Made by a program: the position numbers and the translations under genes. From assembly GCF_027409185.1 (NCBI RefSeq), contig NC_084468.1, positions 140,404,001 to 140,468,000 of the forward strand: a stretch of 64,000 nucleotides of DNA, in the 5' to 3' direction. Below the pieces are notes generated by a model. That model searched no databases and was not told the DNA's origin. It saw nothing but the letters and a program-made list of their open reading frames with translations. Positions within the stretch are counted from its first letter, which is position 1, and each line of letters starts with the position of its first letter. The stretch comes from Cynocephalus volans (lineage: Eukaryota > Chordata > Mammalia > Dermoptera > Cynocephalidae). Below are positions 37,832-48,660 of the stretch, one piece after another.

Positions 37832-38869
37832 TGGCAAAAGAGAAGAAGCATAAACTACATCATCTGGTTTGTTGGACTAGAATGGGCAACCAAGGCATGG
37901 ATAATGGACCTCCTGAAATAGACAAAGAGCGGGAGAGCAATGGCAAAGGACATAGGACTAGGAAAAGGCACACAGCCCATTGTTTTAAGCACTGCACTAT
38001 CTGTTAATGATAAAAATGTGGCAAATTGAAAGAATCTATTTCTAAAAGCTCAGTTAAACACAGAGCCTGCTAAAGAAGCAGAGTGGAAGAAAACCAGCAT
38101 CTTCCGGCAGTCACCCAACCACTCATCTCATGAAATTCACAGCAGCAATAAGACACCACCCACAAAAACAGCCCCAAGTTCTAGCACGCTGTCACCTCAC
38201 CTAATTTCCATCGCTGTTTCTGGGGTATAGGTGGATGTTTCAGTAACAGGAACATGAACATGAGAGACACCTCCTCCTCCCTCAAAGTGAAACAGGGCAC
38301 TGGCACCCAGAAAAGTTAGACACTTCACACCTTTTCAAGCCCACTTCTCACTTGTGCTCTGCAGATACACAAAAGATTTGTTTATGAGAATAATCAGTGC
38401 CTCAGCATAGCCAGAGCCAAATGACTATTGAACATGTTTTATTTGTTACATTTATAAATACACAACAGTTTCATAACATTAATGTAAAAATTAATTTATT
38501 GGTAAATTTTTTTGGCAATACTTTCATTGATTCCATGAATAAAAACAAATGATGAATTGCAGTTCCAGTTAATAACTACTTCTGGTTGTTATTTAGATGA
38601 ATTTTTGTATAATTCACACAATTCTGATGTAAGAACCTCAAAAACAGAACTGAAACAGACAACAGAAAAGTAGATAACAAATAATAATAGCTATATATTT
38701 GAAGCTGATGTCACACAAAAGTCAGATTTCTATAGGTAGAATATGAACTCATTAAATAATTTATTTGGCCTGGAAAAGAAAATACAAAAATAATTTTATT
38801 ATTTTAATTTTTTAGTTATTTTTAATAATATTGTTTCTTAAATTACCTAAACTTCTCAGAATCAACTTC

Positions 38870-38965
38870 TCCATCTGTAAATACAGATGATATTAATAAT
38901 TAAATAGTGTTATTATGAGGATAAAATAAAGTTCCTGGTACAATATAGTAGGCACTTGCTAAATA
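38870..38965 (+). mobile_element. MIR 3' fragment
   Basis: 'ctccatctgtaaatacagatgatattaat', 'attatgaggataaaataaagttcctggtacaatatagtaggcacttgctaaat' matches the 3' half of MIR. Confidence 0.5.
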
Positions 38966-39787
38966 TGCTTTCTCTCAGTGGTAAATGTTAGTATTGAACT
39001 TTTCTGTTAAAATGGAGGAATTGAAATCTCTCATAGAACTCTCCTTTCTTATATCTAAAGACATGAACCAAGTAAAAACTTGCCAAAAAGTCAACAAACT
39101 TTGCCAAACCAGGGAAGGGGGACAGTCCAATGCCATAAACTTCAAAACTTTACAGCCAAGGAAACAAATAGACAATTCTGGAGTCCAGTAGAGCAGAATG
39201 TTTGATACAGCTCCTGATCCTATCCCCAGAACCCATATGGCAGGTGCTAAAAAATGTCACCACCAACATTGCTGTAGTGGGACCAAAAACCTAAACTACA
39301 CCGAAACTCATGGGTTCAGAAAAAATAGGTTGCTTTGTTCTCCCTCATGTGATTCCACTTGAGCTCCCCAAATTAACTAAATATCCAGTCATATTTAAGC
39401 CATATTTTAATCAAATAATTCAATCAGTCCCTGTATCTATCAGGATTTAATGGAAAAGACAGAAACCTCTCTAGGTATGTTAAACAGAAATTTGATATTT
39501 ACAAAATTCTCTAAAGGGCTGGAAGAGTCAGGGTGAGCAAGGCCCCATCAGTGCTATTGAATCCCAGAGCATACCACCATCGCTGCCACCACCTGCTGGC
39601 CCATGCCCCCGAGATAACTGCTTCTTGCCACCCACAAAGCCGGTAATACCTGAAATGCGCTGCCACTGCCACAATTGCTCCTGAACACTATGTCTCTGTT
39701 TTAGACACAGCAGCAGGAAAACAACCTTATACCTACTTCTTTTCTACCAACCAAAATACATGTGAATACATCCCATGACCTGGCCAT

Positions 39788-39857
39788 ACACACACACATA
39801 CACACACACACGCGCGCGCGCGCACTCACGCACGCACATATATGTGCGTATGTGAGT
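39788..39857. repeat. (CA)n-(CG)n run ending in a 34-bp inverted repeat
   Basis: CA repeats pass into an uninterrupted CGCGCGCGCGCG block at about 39811-39822. Immediately after, 39824-39857 is a near-perfect inverted repeat centred at 39840/39841. Its central CGCACATATATGTGCG is exactly self-complementary. No gene is nearby. Confidence 0.93.
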
Positions 39858-40665
39858 ATGAAATGTTGTTTTAAGCTTTTCATACATATATGAAGTGTTG
39901 CTTTAGGTTTTTCAGTCTGTGCTGTGCAAGAACATGCCAATGAAGTGGGAGTCGAATGAAGATTGAGTGAGTCCATCTATAGTATCCTCTACTATGGGTC
40001 CACAGCAGTTGTACAATACATTGGCCATGTCCCTCATGATCTATTCCTTTGGTGACCCAACATTTATATGCATTTGCCTCTCAACTTTATGTAGCCTGGG
40101 CCAACAATGAGTTCAAAATTCAGTCAATGATCTAGCAAACTCCTGCTTGAGCTAGCACACTGAACCCAGAGCCTCTGGTAGGTTGCCCATATTACTTAGC
40201 TTTGCCCGATCTAGAGTCATATTCCTGCCTCCAGGTCTAGCACTCTTAGAAACCATTGTCTCACAAATTCCTTGGGTTTCTGCTTATATAAAATAACAAA
40301 ACCTTTTGGTATGTCAATCTTCTCTTTCTAAGTTCAACTTTTACTTGTCTTCTGGGGTGTTATGGGATCTGACTCTAGTTATAGTAGGTTGGGAAGCAAA
40401 GAAGCATAGTAGTGAAAGAGCCTGAGGAGAGCTGGCAACCTACGAGTACTTACCTCAAGAAAAGGAACCAGCATGTCTTCAAGCAAACTACCACTAACCT
40501 CTTCAGATAGGAAAAGAGAGCTGCTTCTGCTGGCAAGAGAGGCTAGGTGGGATGGGGATTTAGGGTACTCAGATTCAACTAAACACATACAAATGTCCCA
40601 ATACAATTCACAGGATTCTTTTCTTTTCAAATCAGTGTTTTATGTTCACTTAAAAGATATGGCAA

Positions 40666-40759
40666 GGGAGGGAGGGGAGGGAGGAGGGAGGGAGGTTTTG
40701 GTAAGGGGCAACGATAATCAACCACAATGTATATCGACAAAATAAAATTAAAAAAAGAA
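40666..40759 (+). mobile_element. Very short 5'-truncated L1 (94 bp) with perfect duplication
   Basis: The insert is a G-rich purine tract (GGGAGGGAGG-type), then 'ggggcaacgataatcaaccacaatgtatatcgac' and 'aaataaaattaaaaaaagaaa', which read as an L1 3' UTR and tail. It is flanked by a perfect 14-bp duplication AAAAGATATGGCAA (40652-40665 and 40760-40773). Perfect flanks suggest a young insertion. Confidence 0.82.
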
Positions 40760-41454
40760 AAAAGATATGGCAAAATGTTAATTGAACTTATATTGTAACT
40801 TACAACTCACTGGATCAGATTCCATATACTTGGGGGCTACACCAGCCCTGACCTAAGGCCACAAGAGATAAAAAATTATCTTAAGATGGTCATGGAAGAT
40901 CCCTGGTTTTCTGAACTTTTGTGAGCTGATCATGTAAATCCCCGAGCTTGTCTTCTTTCTTTAATTTCTCCAGAGCTAGTTCCTTAGCCATCCCACTCCA
41001 CAACCTTTGACATTTCTTGCTTTCATTCTAATGACTTGTCATAGCAACCACTTTGCCAGAGTCCAGACTTCTCATTGGCACATCATTCCAGGAAACTGTA
41101 AGTGTAATTTATGTGACTTTTTTTTTTTTTTGTCACTTAACTTTTCTGTTTTGGGAAGTTTGATAGATTGTGGGGAACATTCACAAACTCAGAGAATTTA
41201 GGGAGTAAAAAGTTTGTACAAGAAAAGATAGTGAGTTCCATTTTGGAAATGTTGAGTTTGAGGTGCCTGTAGTAAACCAAGTGCATGTTATACAGCAGAA
41301 AAAGAGTGAGCTGAAGACATAATCTGAAAGTCCACTGATCAGAGTTGAAACCATGGATATGATGAAGTCAGTTTTACCAAATCCGTGCAACTGAACAAGG
41401 TTTTAATATCTGAATTCAAGTCTCAAATATGAATTATAGGGATATGGTACAAAG

Positions 41455-41930
41455 CAAGTTCACTGTTCACCGGTTGCCAACTTGTCTGAGTCCCATAAGA
41501 CAGAACATGCTCATACGCAACAAGTTACATGAAGCAAATTTCTTACTTACAGATAGTCAGCAAGGGACAGCAGAAGCATAGGATCCACTGGGGGCTGGAT
41601 CCCCAAGGCTCAAAAAGGCTGCCTGTGTGCGAATAGAGTTTCACTGCAACTGTGTGTGCTCCACTTGCAGCACAGCTGAGAGACTCTGAAAGGCAGCACA
41701 CCCTGAGTTTTGGATCTCGGGGGCCATGGGACTCACTGGGAAAGGCTTTGAAGGACAAGCTGTTCCCATGGGAGAGAGGAACCAAGCCCAACTGTCCCAG
41801 GCAGTTCCTCCCTATCTCAAGATGTTACATTCCCTGGGAAGGACAGGAATAAGGTCTGGGCTATTTCAGGCATTTCCTCCCTGAAATGTCTCAGGATATT
41901 GCACTCCCAGCACGTTCTACAGTTATTCTT
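41455..41930 (-). mobile_element. Possible ERV LTR (antisense), family unresolved
   Basis: The + strand carries 'caacaagttacatgaagcaaatttcttacttacag' followed by 'agcaagggacagcagaagcataggatccactggggg'. This phrase order is familiar to me from antisense copies of a mammalian LTR. No clean ends were found. It accounts for overlapping open frames at 41543-41852. Confidence 0.38.
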
Positions 41931-42439
41931 GAGAACTACAGCAAGAAATTGGGAAGAACTGGGTCATTCCAAAGCCACTCCAAGAACTGTCTATGGCAGA
42001 AATAATTTATAAAATCAATGCTAGATTTAATACTAACTTACAGAAATAGAACAAATGTTTATGATTTCTCTCTCTGTTTGGGCATCCTTAAAGAGTCTTA
42101 GCAGCAAGCAGAAAAAAATTTAGAAGCTCTAGAAAGTATCACATTCAAACTCCCCCAAGAGAATGAAGGCTTGTATCCCCTGCAAAGATCTCCAGAGAAA
42201 CTGCTTCTACATGCCCATTCACCAGTCCATCCTATCACATGATTGACTTCATGGTCTCATGTTTAAAATAGCTAAAAATCATCAGGAATTTTGTGAGGAA
42301 AAATATCTTCTCCCCCACCCCCATAAAAACTTTTATTATTTTCTGTTTTTTTAAGTGATATAGGAATTTAATATTAAATAATAAAATGAGAAAATATATA
42401 AGCACCCAGAGAATAATTACTTTGAATAAGTTGGTGCCT

Positions 42440-43062
42440 TTTTAAAACTGGGCAAAGGAGCTGAATAGACATTTCTCAAAGGAAGCTATAGAAATGGCCA
42501 ACAAACACATGAGAAAACGCTCAGCATCACTAAGCATCACGGAAATGCAAATCAAAACCACATTGAAATATTGTCTCACCCCAGTTAGACTGGCTATTAC
42601 CAAAAAGACAGGGAATAACAAATGCTAACAAGGATACGGAGAAAGGAGAACCCTCCTACACTGTTGGTGGGACTGTAAATTCATGCAGCCATTATGGAAA
42701 ACAGGATGGACATTCCTCAAACAAGTACAGATAGAACTGCCACACGATCCAGCAATGCCACTGCTGGATGTATAGCCAAAGGAATGGAAATCATCATGTC
42801 GGAGGGATAGCTGCAATCCCATGTTCATTGCAGCTCTATTTACAACAGCTAGGAGTTGGAAGTGACCTAAATGTCTATCAACAGATGACTGGATAAGGGA
42901 AATGTGGTATATGTACACAATGGAATACTACTCTGCCATAAAAAGGAATGAAATCCCGCCTTTCACAGAAACATGGATAAACTTAGAGAAAATGATGTCA
43001 AGTGAAATAAGCCAGGCACAGAAAGAGAAATACCACATGTCCTCAATCAGAAGCGGAAGCTG

Positions 43063-43113
<51 letters not shown>

Positions 43114-43161
43114 AGGAAGGAAGGAAGGAAGGAAGGAAGGAAGGAAGGAAGGAAGGAAGGA

Positions 43162-43252
<91 letters not shown>

Positions 43253-43480
43253 GAGGGAGGGAGGGAGGGAGGGAGGGAGGGAAGGAAGGAAGGAAAAGAG
43301 AAAGAAAGAAAGAAACAGTCATAATAATTCCATGAACTCTGAAAAGGAGAGAACAGAACTGAGGACACCAGAAGTGGGAAAGCGGGAGGAGGTGGGGTCA
43401 AGGAAAGATCGGTAAAGGGCCACAAAAAATATTTACACAGTATAATGATCGAATCAAATCAAATCAAAATTTTTAAAAAG
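42440..43480 (+). mobile_element. 5'-truncated L1: ORF2 C-terminal part and 3' UTR
   Basis: The sequence follows the last third of L1 ORF2 ('cagcatcactaagcatcacggaaatgcaaatcaaaacc', 'acactgttggtgggactgtaaattcatgcagcc', 'gaatactactctgccataaaaagg', 'gtgaaataagccaggcacagaaag'). Then comes a 3' UTR with a large purine microsatellite and a tail built of TCAAA units at about 43450-43475. Frames are broken, so it is inactive. Confidence 0.82.
43060..43316. repeat. 257-bp pure purine microsatellite
   Basis: Consecutive blocks of (GA)n, (GGAA)n, (GAAA)n, (GGGA)n and short GGAA/GAAA follow each other with almost no pyrimidine on the + strand. It sits in the 3' UTR of the L1 above. Minus-strand frames of this tract give meaningless Phe/Leu/Ser repeats (42928-43425). 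Confidence 0.97.
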
Positions 43481-43489
43481 GAAAGCAAA

Positions 43490-43740
43490 CCCGTAGTTGT
43501 TTAGGGACAGGGAGAGGTAGGAGGGCCACGGGGAGGGATGCCAGGGGCATGAGGAAGTTTGGGGGTGATGAGTATGTTCTCTACCTTGATTGTGGTGATG
43601 GCTTTACAGGTGCATGCATTTGTCAAAATTTATCAAACTGTGCACTTGAAATACGTGCACTTTATTGTATGTCAATTATCCCTCAATAAAAAAGATTTCA
43701 AAAAATCTAAAAACAAATAAATAAATTAAAAGAAAGAAAT
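43490..43740 (+). mobile_element. Second, older L1 3' end
   Basis: 'ggtgatgagtatgttctctaccttgattgtggtgatgg', 'caaactgtgcacttgaaatacgtgcactttattgtatgtcaattatccctcaataaaaaag' is a standard old L1 3' UTR. It follows the tail of the younger copy directly, so the younger L1 probably inserted beside or into it. Confidence 0.68.
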
Positions 43741-43904
43741 GACATCGCCCTGGTCATATTTTCTTTCCTTTTTAAAATGTAATCATCATGACCATCTATC
43801 CATGTTCATACATATCCAGTATCAGTTTTAAGGATAAATTTCAGGGAAACAATTAAAATGCTAAGAAGAGCGTGCCATATTTCAGTATTCCTAAAATACT
43901 GCTT

Positions 43905-44080
43905 CTGAAAGTGTGGTTCAAATATACTTGCTGAAGAATCTCCCATAGTGCTTATTAAGCATGGAGACTAAGGAGCCCACCACAGACCTACGAAATCAAG
44001 ATCTCCAGGTGGGGGCCCAGAAAGTCACATTTGTAGCAAGTTCCCCAATGATGCTTATCTCACTGTTGGAGACTCATTGG
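43905..44080 (+). mobile_element. MER5A-like hAT element near exon 3
   Basis: 'gcttctgaaagtgtggttcaaatatacttgc', 'agaatctcccatagtgcttattaa', 'cagacctacgaaatcaagatctccaggtgggggcc' follows MER5A. It ends about 90 bp upstream of the exon 3 acceptor. Confidence 0.6.
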
Positions 44081-44169
44081 CTCATTTTAAAGAAAGGACC
44101 TTATTTTTCCCAATACACCAGAATATTTCTGTTTTCTTGAACTTTTCTGCTCTCCGGTTTTTATTTTAG

Positions 44170-44268
44170 GAGACAACAATGGATGGGCTTTGCAACTGGA
44201 AAAATATTTGGCTGGTTCCTACAAAATGACTCCCCCATATCCCTTTGAGGCAGAAACATCTGAATGCC
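44170..44268 (+). CDS. RXFP1: RXFP1 exon 3: relaxin-binding linker
   Basis: This 99-bp exon (phase 1 in and out) encodes the linker between the LDLa module and the LRRs, a partly helical segment reported to contact relaxin. It begins Gly-Asp-Asn-Asn-Gly-Trp and ends PYPFEAETSEC, which is diagnostic of RXFP1. Compared with human as I recall it, the middle is altered: LEKYL for FDKYF and GSYK for SYYK, so several aromatic side chains are lost, while Trp and one Tyr stay. The acceptor is TTTTAG and the donor is GCC|GTAAGT. The exon is symmetric, so skipping it would remove the linker in frame. Confidence 0.96.
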
Positions 44269-47200
44269 GTAAGTATCAGAGCAGTCGAGTCTCCTTTTCC
44301 ATGAGTTTGTAATAAGACATCATGTTTTTAAAAGCTGGATCCAGCATTCTTTTTTTTTTTTTGAAAAAGAGGTTAATTACAGTTTTCTAGTTGCAAACTC
44401 TTTTAGAGATGCAGCCTTAAATTGGGAATTTTATTTTTAAATGATTCAAGGATCTTAAGTGTAAAAGTAATAAATTGTGTCAGATATTGTTGTAAACAAG
44501 ATTAATGTCAGTCAGGGTTGCTATTTTATATGAGTTCTATTTTCACAATCACTATAAATGCTGATGTAAAGAAACAGACAAATAGAAGAGCAGAGAAGCT
44601 GTTTGGATTTTAACATTTGCAAATAAAAAATTTTCTGGGGTCCAAGCTATACATTAGAGCTACAAAAGACTTATTAATTATAACCTGCTCTGTTTAGTCA
44701 TATACCAAAATCTTACAAAAACACTGGAGGAGGTGTGGAAAGTTATAAATTTCAGGATTAACTCTACGATATTTTAGATCAGGAAGAGCTATAAAAATAA
44801 TTTCTTTCAAATAAGTTTTGTCTATTCTAATAAATTATGCAAATGTAATTGGAGCTGTAATTTTGACCCTAGCTTTTCAAAACCTTGGTTAAAAATCAGG
44901 GGTTAAGGGAGGAATTATTTACCATATTTTTTTATGTTCTACCACAAATAATAAAGTCTAACTTTTTAATTTTTAATTTTTTTTTGTCTTCACTACTCAA
45001 TGAGATTAGTACAAAGACTGCTAACAATCCCAATTTAAGAGGATATTCATCCTTCCATGAGTCTCGCAGTTTACTCAGCAAGCTGTCTCAGCACCGCACC
45101 TGCCTCCCAGAGGATAGAAACCAAATAATTTGATCATTAAAAAGCCAAAAGCTTTGGGGGAAGAAAAAAAAAACAGGTTTGATTTAACTGCTAATATAAT
45201 GGGGAAAAAAATGAATTAAGCCATGTTATTTCAAAACACAGTTTTTATTTTCTTTTTCTTTTAATGTATATTGTGTTCTTTTCATTTTTTAAATTTTATT
45301 TGAATCTTTTTATATCTCACCTTGTTCTCAAAAAGATTTTTGGCAACCTACAATTAAAATATGGCTACTAACAGACTTAAACCATTAACATGATATGAAA
45401 GACAAAAGTTAAGTGGAAAATGGGAAGGGGAATGACAAAGAAAAATTGCATAAGAAAATCCTCTTTGAGAAAAGTTCAGCAGCTGCATCCAAAGTTAGTT
45501 CTTAATTTTGTAGCCATTAGGTCAAAGAGGAAAAATAATGGGTTACATGACTTTTATAGTCTGGTTTGTAAAGCAAAAACAAACAAATGGGGAGAAAAAA
45601 AAAACAGATCAAGTCAGCAAGAGAAATAATATTTGCCTGATCCCATACTCTGGAAGAAATATAATTACATAAGATAAATGAAGCTACACAGTAAGTAATA
45701 TACCAAAAAATACAAAAGTATTTTTTTTCAATCAGTACTTAGCAAAATATGAATACATAATTTTTAGCTAGAGTTCTTTAAAGACAATTTGGGGAGGTTG
45801 CAATTAATAATTAAATACCTTTTTCAAACTTGGAAGCAATATAAAAATGGAATGGCAAGTGTAGTGTAAAATCTGGGGGTGAAACAAATTAAGATTCCTA
45901 TTGTGCCATTTTATTTAAATCAGATTACTATAGGGATTTATTGGAAATTAAACTGAGAATGGCTTATAATCAGTTTTGGCTAGATGAAAAAATGTTGAGA
46001 AATTCCCCTTTTAAAGACACCTCTCAAGAGCAACATCATGGAAAATGTAATATCTATGATTAACCAGTACATTAACAAAGCTAAAATTTGAAGAATTTGG
46101 AAAGTACAGAGATGGAAAGAATTATTTACTCAGTCATAATTTCACCACTCAGATGCTACCAGCATTAACTTGTTGGTGTATTACTCATTTTTTAAAATTT
46201 TAATATAGTTGAAATTTCCTATACAAACCATTTGCATCAAATTTTTAGTTAGCATTTTAGCATAATCAGGTATCTATGTTATTACAAGCTCTTTTAAAAT
46301 ATTCTGTATATTTTGTGACATAATTTACTTAATCATTCTTTTGTTGTTTTATGTGTTTTTAATCATTCCTTTATTGTTTTATGTGTTGTTTTTTGGTTTT
46401 TGTTTTCATTTTTCGCTATTCCAGATAACCCTGTAATGAATATATATGGATTATCTTAATTCAATCTATATATGTGGAAAAAACATACTGGAATTAATGT
46501 TGATTTCACTGCCTTCCATTTCTGCCCTTCCTACTCTCTCATTCTCAGAATCTTCGTCTTCCTTCCCAACTTTCATCAGCCCATCCCTACACAAAAACGT
46601 ACACTCACATATGAAATATGACTTTAACTTAAGGAGACAGAATCAATTTTCAGAGATCCATAACCAAAATGGGTACTTACAACTATAAAACTATTTAAAA
46701 GTTCTTGGCAGATACTCTGTTTACATAAAACACTAAATCAAAGTTATGGTTTTGATCTCTTGTAACCCTATAAAGGAGTCTCTAGAGCTATTTGGGAGGA
46801 GAGGAAAAACACCTGTCACCCCATACCTGAGCAAAAGTGCACTTTACTAGCTCAAAGGCTGTGCCAAACGTGCTCACTAGCAGTCATGCACAGAAGTCTC
46901 TACTTCTCCACTGAGACACTTGCTTACTCTCTGGAAGCTTTAAGGTAAAGCTCTGAAACTGGAAGCCTGCAGGCGGAAAATTACCATACAAAGTTTTGCT
47001 TTTCCTATGATGTTTTTAAATGTTTTAAATTAGCGATTATCATTTTAAAACATTGTATTTCTGGCTTCTCTGAGGAATTGGTAGACTTGGCTACACATGT
47101 TCCTATTCTGATATGACAACAGCTAGGAGAAGCTGTTCCACTTGGACATCTGGACACAGTCTACACCCACTTTGCCTGACCCTTGTAGACATTTGAGTCC

Positions 47201-47302
47201 GTAACTCTTGCTACATAGTTTAGGGCTCCAGAAGTAAATGTAGAGGAGAGGCATTCCTCATTGTTTTCAGTAATTGTCCATTACCCATTAAGACAGAAAT
47301 CA

Positions 47303-47422
47303 GGGGCTGGCTGGTTAGCTCAGTTAGTTACAGCGCAGTGTTATCACACCAAGGTCAAGGGGCTCTGATCCCCGCACAGGACAGCAGCAAAAAAAAAAAA
47401 AAAGAAAGAAAGAAAAAGAAAA
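47303..47422 (+). mobile_element. tRNA-Ile-like SINE monomer (CYN-like)
   Basis: GGGGCTGGCTGGTTAGCTCAG carries an intact A-box-like sequence and GGTCAAGGGGCTCTGATCCCC a damaged B box. Then comes an A run breaking into AAAG units. No clear target duplication was seen. Confidence 0.82.
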
Positions 47423-47887
47423 TGCCAGAATCAGATTATACGTATTATACTGAATAATAATCCCATTACACACCATTTCAAGTCTCTAGGAGACCTCAGG
47501 TATATTGAATAACATCCTTAAGACTATCACTACAGTCCACAAAATAGCCAAAAGCTTGCATCCCATTCTCCCTCTCTTTTCAATATCCAACATCAGTGAA
47601 AATGGAATGGCTGTGCAGAAAAAATGTTCACTCCCATAAATGAAGTTTTAGACCTTTTTCACCCTTACATAAGCCAAAGGAAGATCATTAAAAAAAATCC
47701 AAAAATATCCTTTGAAGAACTACTGAATCTCCCCCCCCCCAAAAAACCTATCTACCAATACTAATATTTAGTGTTTATTATTTTATTTATTTTTTCATTT
47801 AGCATTTAATTCTCCTCTTTCTTTCTAGTTAAAAATTACTTAATCCTCCATTAAAAGTTTTGGTTATGCTATTTAAAATACTTTTTG

Positions 47888-47922
47888 TGTGTGTGTGGCT
47901 GGCTAGTAGGGGCATCCAAAAT
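47888..47922 (-). mobile_element. SINE monomer fragment
   Basis: 'gtgtgtgtggctggctagtaggggcatccaaa' is the reverse complement of the 3' end of the tRNA-Ile-like monomer with a degraded tail. It is too short to be certain. Confidence 0.45.
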
Positions 47923-48292
47923 TAAATACTTTATTTTTAAATAACAGCTTTAATATGAACTTTAAACCCCATCGCTCACTATCATGACACCCTTTGGTGA
48001 CGTAAGAGCACATGATTTCATTCATTTTACCACAAATGAAGAGTCTGTTATTTTTTAAAAAATGCATAGGCTGGTAAATGTGTATGCTTCTAAATGTTCT
48101 AGCACCATTTTAAGGTTAAATTAAAAGAATTTTGGAAACAGTTTAAAGCATTGCCCAAACTGTGTAGGTAAGACATGATATATACTTTTGTACTAAATAA
48201 TTTTCTCATAGCTTTTCATTTCTTTCTTTTCATCACCCTCCTCTTCCTGGTCCCTCACTGTCATTACTTCTTACCACTTCCTCTTTATTCAG

Positions 48293-48398
48293 TGCTTGGT
48301 TCTGTGCCCACGCAATGTTTTTGCCGAGGTCTAGAGCTTCACTGTGATGAAACCAATTTACAAGCTGTTCCATCAGTTTCTTCAAATGTGACTGTAAT
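48293..48398 (+). CDS. RXFP1: RXFP1 exon 4: cysteine-rich LRR N-cap
   Basis: This 106-bp exon encodes LLGSVPTQCFCRGLELHCDE and onward to the Val-Thr-Val of the first repeat region. It is the N-terminal cap that shields the LRR hydrophobic core. The Cys-Phe-Cys...Cys spacing of an LRR N-cap is intact, with a conserved N-glycosylation sequon (Asn-Val-Thr). It enters in phase 1 and leaves in phase 2, so it is the only internal exon here that is not a multiple of three. The acceptor is TTATTCAG and the donor AAT|GTAAGT. Its removal shifts the frame and causes a stop six codons into exon 5. Confidence 0.97.
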
Positions 48399-48529
48399 GT
48401 AAGTAGAAAAGAATGGCTTCATCCCGACAGCCAGATAGCACCTGTAAAATTGTATCTTAGTTAAGACCATGTCATTATTAATAATGTATTTTTATTCAAA
48501 GATAACGTCATTGTCCCTGAGTCACTTAT

Positions 48530-48660
48530 AATGATTACTGATATTTATTTTGCGTTTATTAAATGCTAGACCCTACCTTAAATTATTCCATATATTAACT
48601 TATTTAATCCTTACAATTCTATGAAGCATTTAGTATCAGAAGATTTTAACCACACAAAAG
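48530..48660 (-). mobile_element. MIR-like fragment (antisense)
   Basis: 'gtttattaaatgctagaccctaccttaaattattccatatattaacttatttaatccttacaattctatgaagc' resembles the reverse complement of the MIR 3' region. Confidence 0.48.

Larger units (their letters stand above)
20334..44169 (+). other. RXFP1 intron 2 (23.8 kb)
   Basis: The intron runs from GTGAGT to ATTTTAG. It is dominated by a 6-kb antisense L1 (24606-30790) and by the LTR, SINE, MIR and hAT copies listed separately. An old repeat of unknown family sits at about 22860-23110, and repeat-like text at about 39420-39700. I see nothing I can name in 23440-24590, 30850-31640, 33260-35290, 35920-37600, 38000-38860, 39990-40640 and 42000-42420 beyond AT-rich single-copy DNA. 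No further coding exon was recognised. Confidence 0.8.
44269..48292 (+). other. RXFP1 intron 3 (4.0 kb)
   Basis: AT-rich intron. It contains an old L1-like stretch at about 46080-46450, one SINE monomer (47303-47422), a C9 run followed by A6 near 47730, and a short SINE fragment (47888-47922). Nothing else could be named in 44300-46070 and 46450-47300. Confidence 0.8.

Noticed and set aside
42928..43425. 165-codon frame rich in Phe, Leu and Ser
   Set aside because: It is the translation of the purine microsatellite's complement.
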